Positions 31,018 through 32,303 of a DNA stretch of 32,303 nt are shown piece after piece. The position numbers were made by a program, and so were the translations under genes. Where the stretch lies: assembly GCA_036897485.1 (NCBI GenBank), contig JAYMTF010000642.1, positions 1 through 32,303 on the forward strand, given 5' to 3'. The stretch comes from Pelargonium nanum. Its lineage: Eukaryota; Streptophyta; Magnoliopsida; Geraniales; Geraniaceae. Numbering within the stretch: position 1 is the stretch's first letter; each line of letters begins with the position of its first letter. The notes below the pieces were generated by a model, which worked only from the letters and a program-made list of their open reading frames with translations, did no database searches and was not told the origin of the DNA.

Positions 31018-32231
31018 CTATCTGCTGTGCCTGGGTGACACATCAGCAGACCTAGACCGAGATCCAGAAGGTGACCTGGATGCTCTACCAGGAGAAGCCC
31101 TCCGGCGATCCCGTTCTTCATACTCGTATGTAGGTTTCCTATGAAAAAAAAATATTTTATATTGAGTGACATTCTTAATTAATAAACAAGAAAGGAATGA
31201 CATTCTTTAGCAGTTTCACAAGCCAACCGACAAATCAAATAGTATTGTCATTTCGCATGTTCTACCCACATTAGATATTTGTACTGAAAACAGAGAAGAA
31301 TCACCAAACAAGGCGGAGACAACTAGAAAATTGCAAACAGGGTTTAGAAGACTTGTAATTTTCCAATTTAGCTACCAGTGTGAATAACATAACAATGCTG
31401 AAGAATTAAGCAATTCTTAACATCAGTTAGGTCCATGGTTCTGCACGAGTATACTTATAATTTACATTACATCAAGTTCAATTATTAAACTATGCTACGG
31501 ATTTGAATATGCTGGACATGCAGTAAATCAATGAAGTTTCACTTACTCGCCAAATCCATTGCCATTTTGAGGTTGATCAGCAGCAGCTCCATATTGTGGT
31601 GAATATGACCTACGACTGTGGTCACCATCTCGCTCTGGTGGAGGACCTCTTGGTGATCTAGGAGAGTCTGCAGGCCTTCTGCTTGGGGAAACCGAGTAGT
31701 CTCCCCGCCGTTTAGGAGCAGGAGAGTAGGACCTATACAATAAACAAGAATATGCACTCACATACTTTGGCAGCATGGCAGCACGGGAAAGAGTTCATGT
31801 AGTTTTGAAACTTTGACAGCTCACCTCGAGCGGTAGCGGCTTCTAGAACCAGATGGATGGCGAGGGGAGCGTGAACGAGATATTGAACGAGACCGAGAGC
31901 GTCCTGAAGCATATCAGATACATAATAGAGATTAACTTCTGGGTCAGTAAGAAAAGGTGTTTGGATGAAATTAAAAACACATGTTCTCTATCAGCACTCA
32001 AATGGATACATGGTATCAGGCATCAATGGCATGCATAGTAGCAATGCTTTAAAACATGGGATTTATACATATAACATAGAATCATACAATATAGCAACAG
32101 GTAATGATAATTGGATGGTCACAGCATACCATGATAGGATGAACGTCGCCCACCATAACCTGAAGGTGGTCCTCTGCATAATATAGAACAAAAACAAAAA
32201 TCTCTAAATAAGTCGCATATACTTTATATTG

Positions 32232-32263
<32 letters not shown>

Positions 32264-32303
32264 CAGAAATTACCTGGCTCTAGATCTCTGGCGCATCTCC
32301 TCT
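31018..32303 (-). CDS. SCL30: SR splicing factor SCL30, C-terminal RS region (5' part outside window)
   Basis: Nuclear SC35-like SR protein that binds pre-mRNA through an N-terminal RRM, not in this window, and recruits the spliceosome through its RS domain. Exons on the - strand: 32303-32274 (partial, encoding EEMRQRSRA), 32173-32130, 31903-31825, 31732-31547 and 31138-31018 ending in TAG. Phases agree throughout. The RS region reads HGRSRSRSISRSRSPRHPSG, then RSRSYSPAPKRRGDYSVSP, PPPERDGDHSRRSYSPQYG, EKPTYEYEERDRRRASPGRA and SRSPSGSRSRSADVSPRHSR. This block order matches Arabidopsis SCL30 as recalled (PEEMR, SRSISRSRSPR, RSYSPAPRRR, EKPGYE, SRSPSGSRSRS), and differs from SCL28, SCL30A and SCL33. 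The neighbouring C2 and AP3B genes support the orthology. Confidence 0.88.
32235..32263. repeat. (GA)n microsatellite in an SCL30 intron
   Basis: Twenty-nine bases of perfect GA repeat. In the transcribed strand this is a (CU)n tract starting 10 nt after a 5' splice site, so length changes could affect that intron. Confidence 0.9.

Overview
This window is nuclear DNA from a flowering plant. The genes have many small GT-AG introns in AT-rich surroundings, there are plant-type U5 snRNA promoter elements, MITEs and a LINE remnant, and every recognisable protein belongs to a plant family. A eudicot is likely, because the gene order resembles an Arabidopsis chromosome 3 block as I remember it. I cannot name the species.

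Layout, left to right. (1) 1-526, + strand: the 3' half of an alpha-expansin gene, cut by the window edge. (2) 909-15464, - strand: a head-to-tail array of three IDN2/FDM-family genes of RNA-directed DNA methylation. The rightmost is a complete IDN2 orthologue with zf-XS, XS, coiled-coil and XH regions (about 643 aa). The other two (about 397 and 327 aa) start just after the point where the XS domain ends in IDN2, so they consist only of coiled coil plus XH. (3) Between the second and third members lies a Mutator-like MITE with a perfect 10-bp target duplication. A Stowaway-type MITE sits 46 bp beyond the IDN2 stop codon. (4) 16.6-17.1 kb: a decayed LINE RNase H fragment, partly duplicated, between IDN2 and the divergently transcribed AP-3 gene. 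(5) 17738-26505, + strand: a complete 11-exon AP-3 beta adaptin gene (about 1123 aa). (6) 27.2-28.0 kb: two small RNA genes on the - strand, a U5 snRNA with USE, TATA and 3' box, and a tRNA-Lys(UUU). Three degenerate repeats lie between them. (7) 28207-29803, - strand: a five-exon C2-domain protein (153 aa) of the ERG3/phloem-protein type. (8) 31018 to the right edge, - strand: the RS-rich C-terminal half of an SCL30-type SR splicing factor.

The genes do not form an operon. Two themes stand out. One is de novo methylation, where an intact IDN2 sits beside two paralogues that keep the interaction regions but not the RNA-binding domain. The other is splicing, with a U5 snRNA and an SR protein. 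All exon models were built by hand from splice consensus, reading phase and comparison between the paralogues. Transcript ends are estimates.
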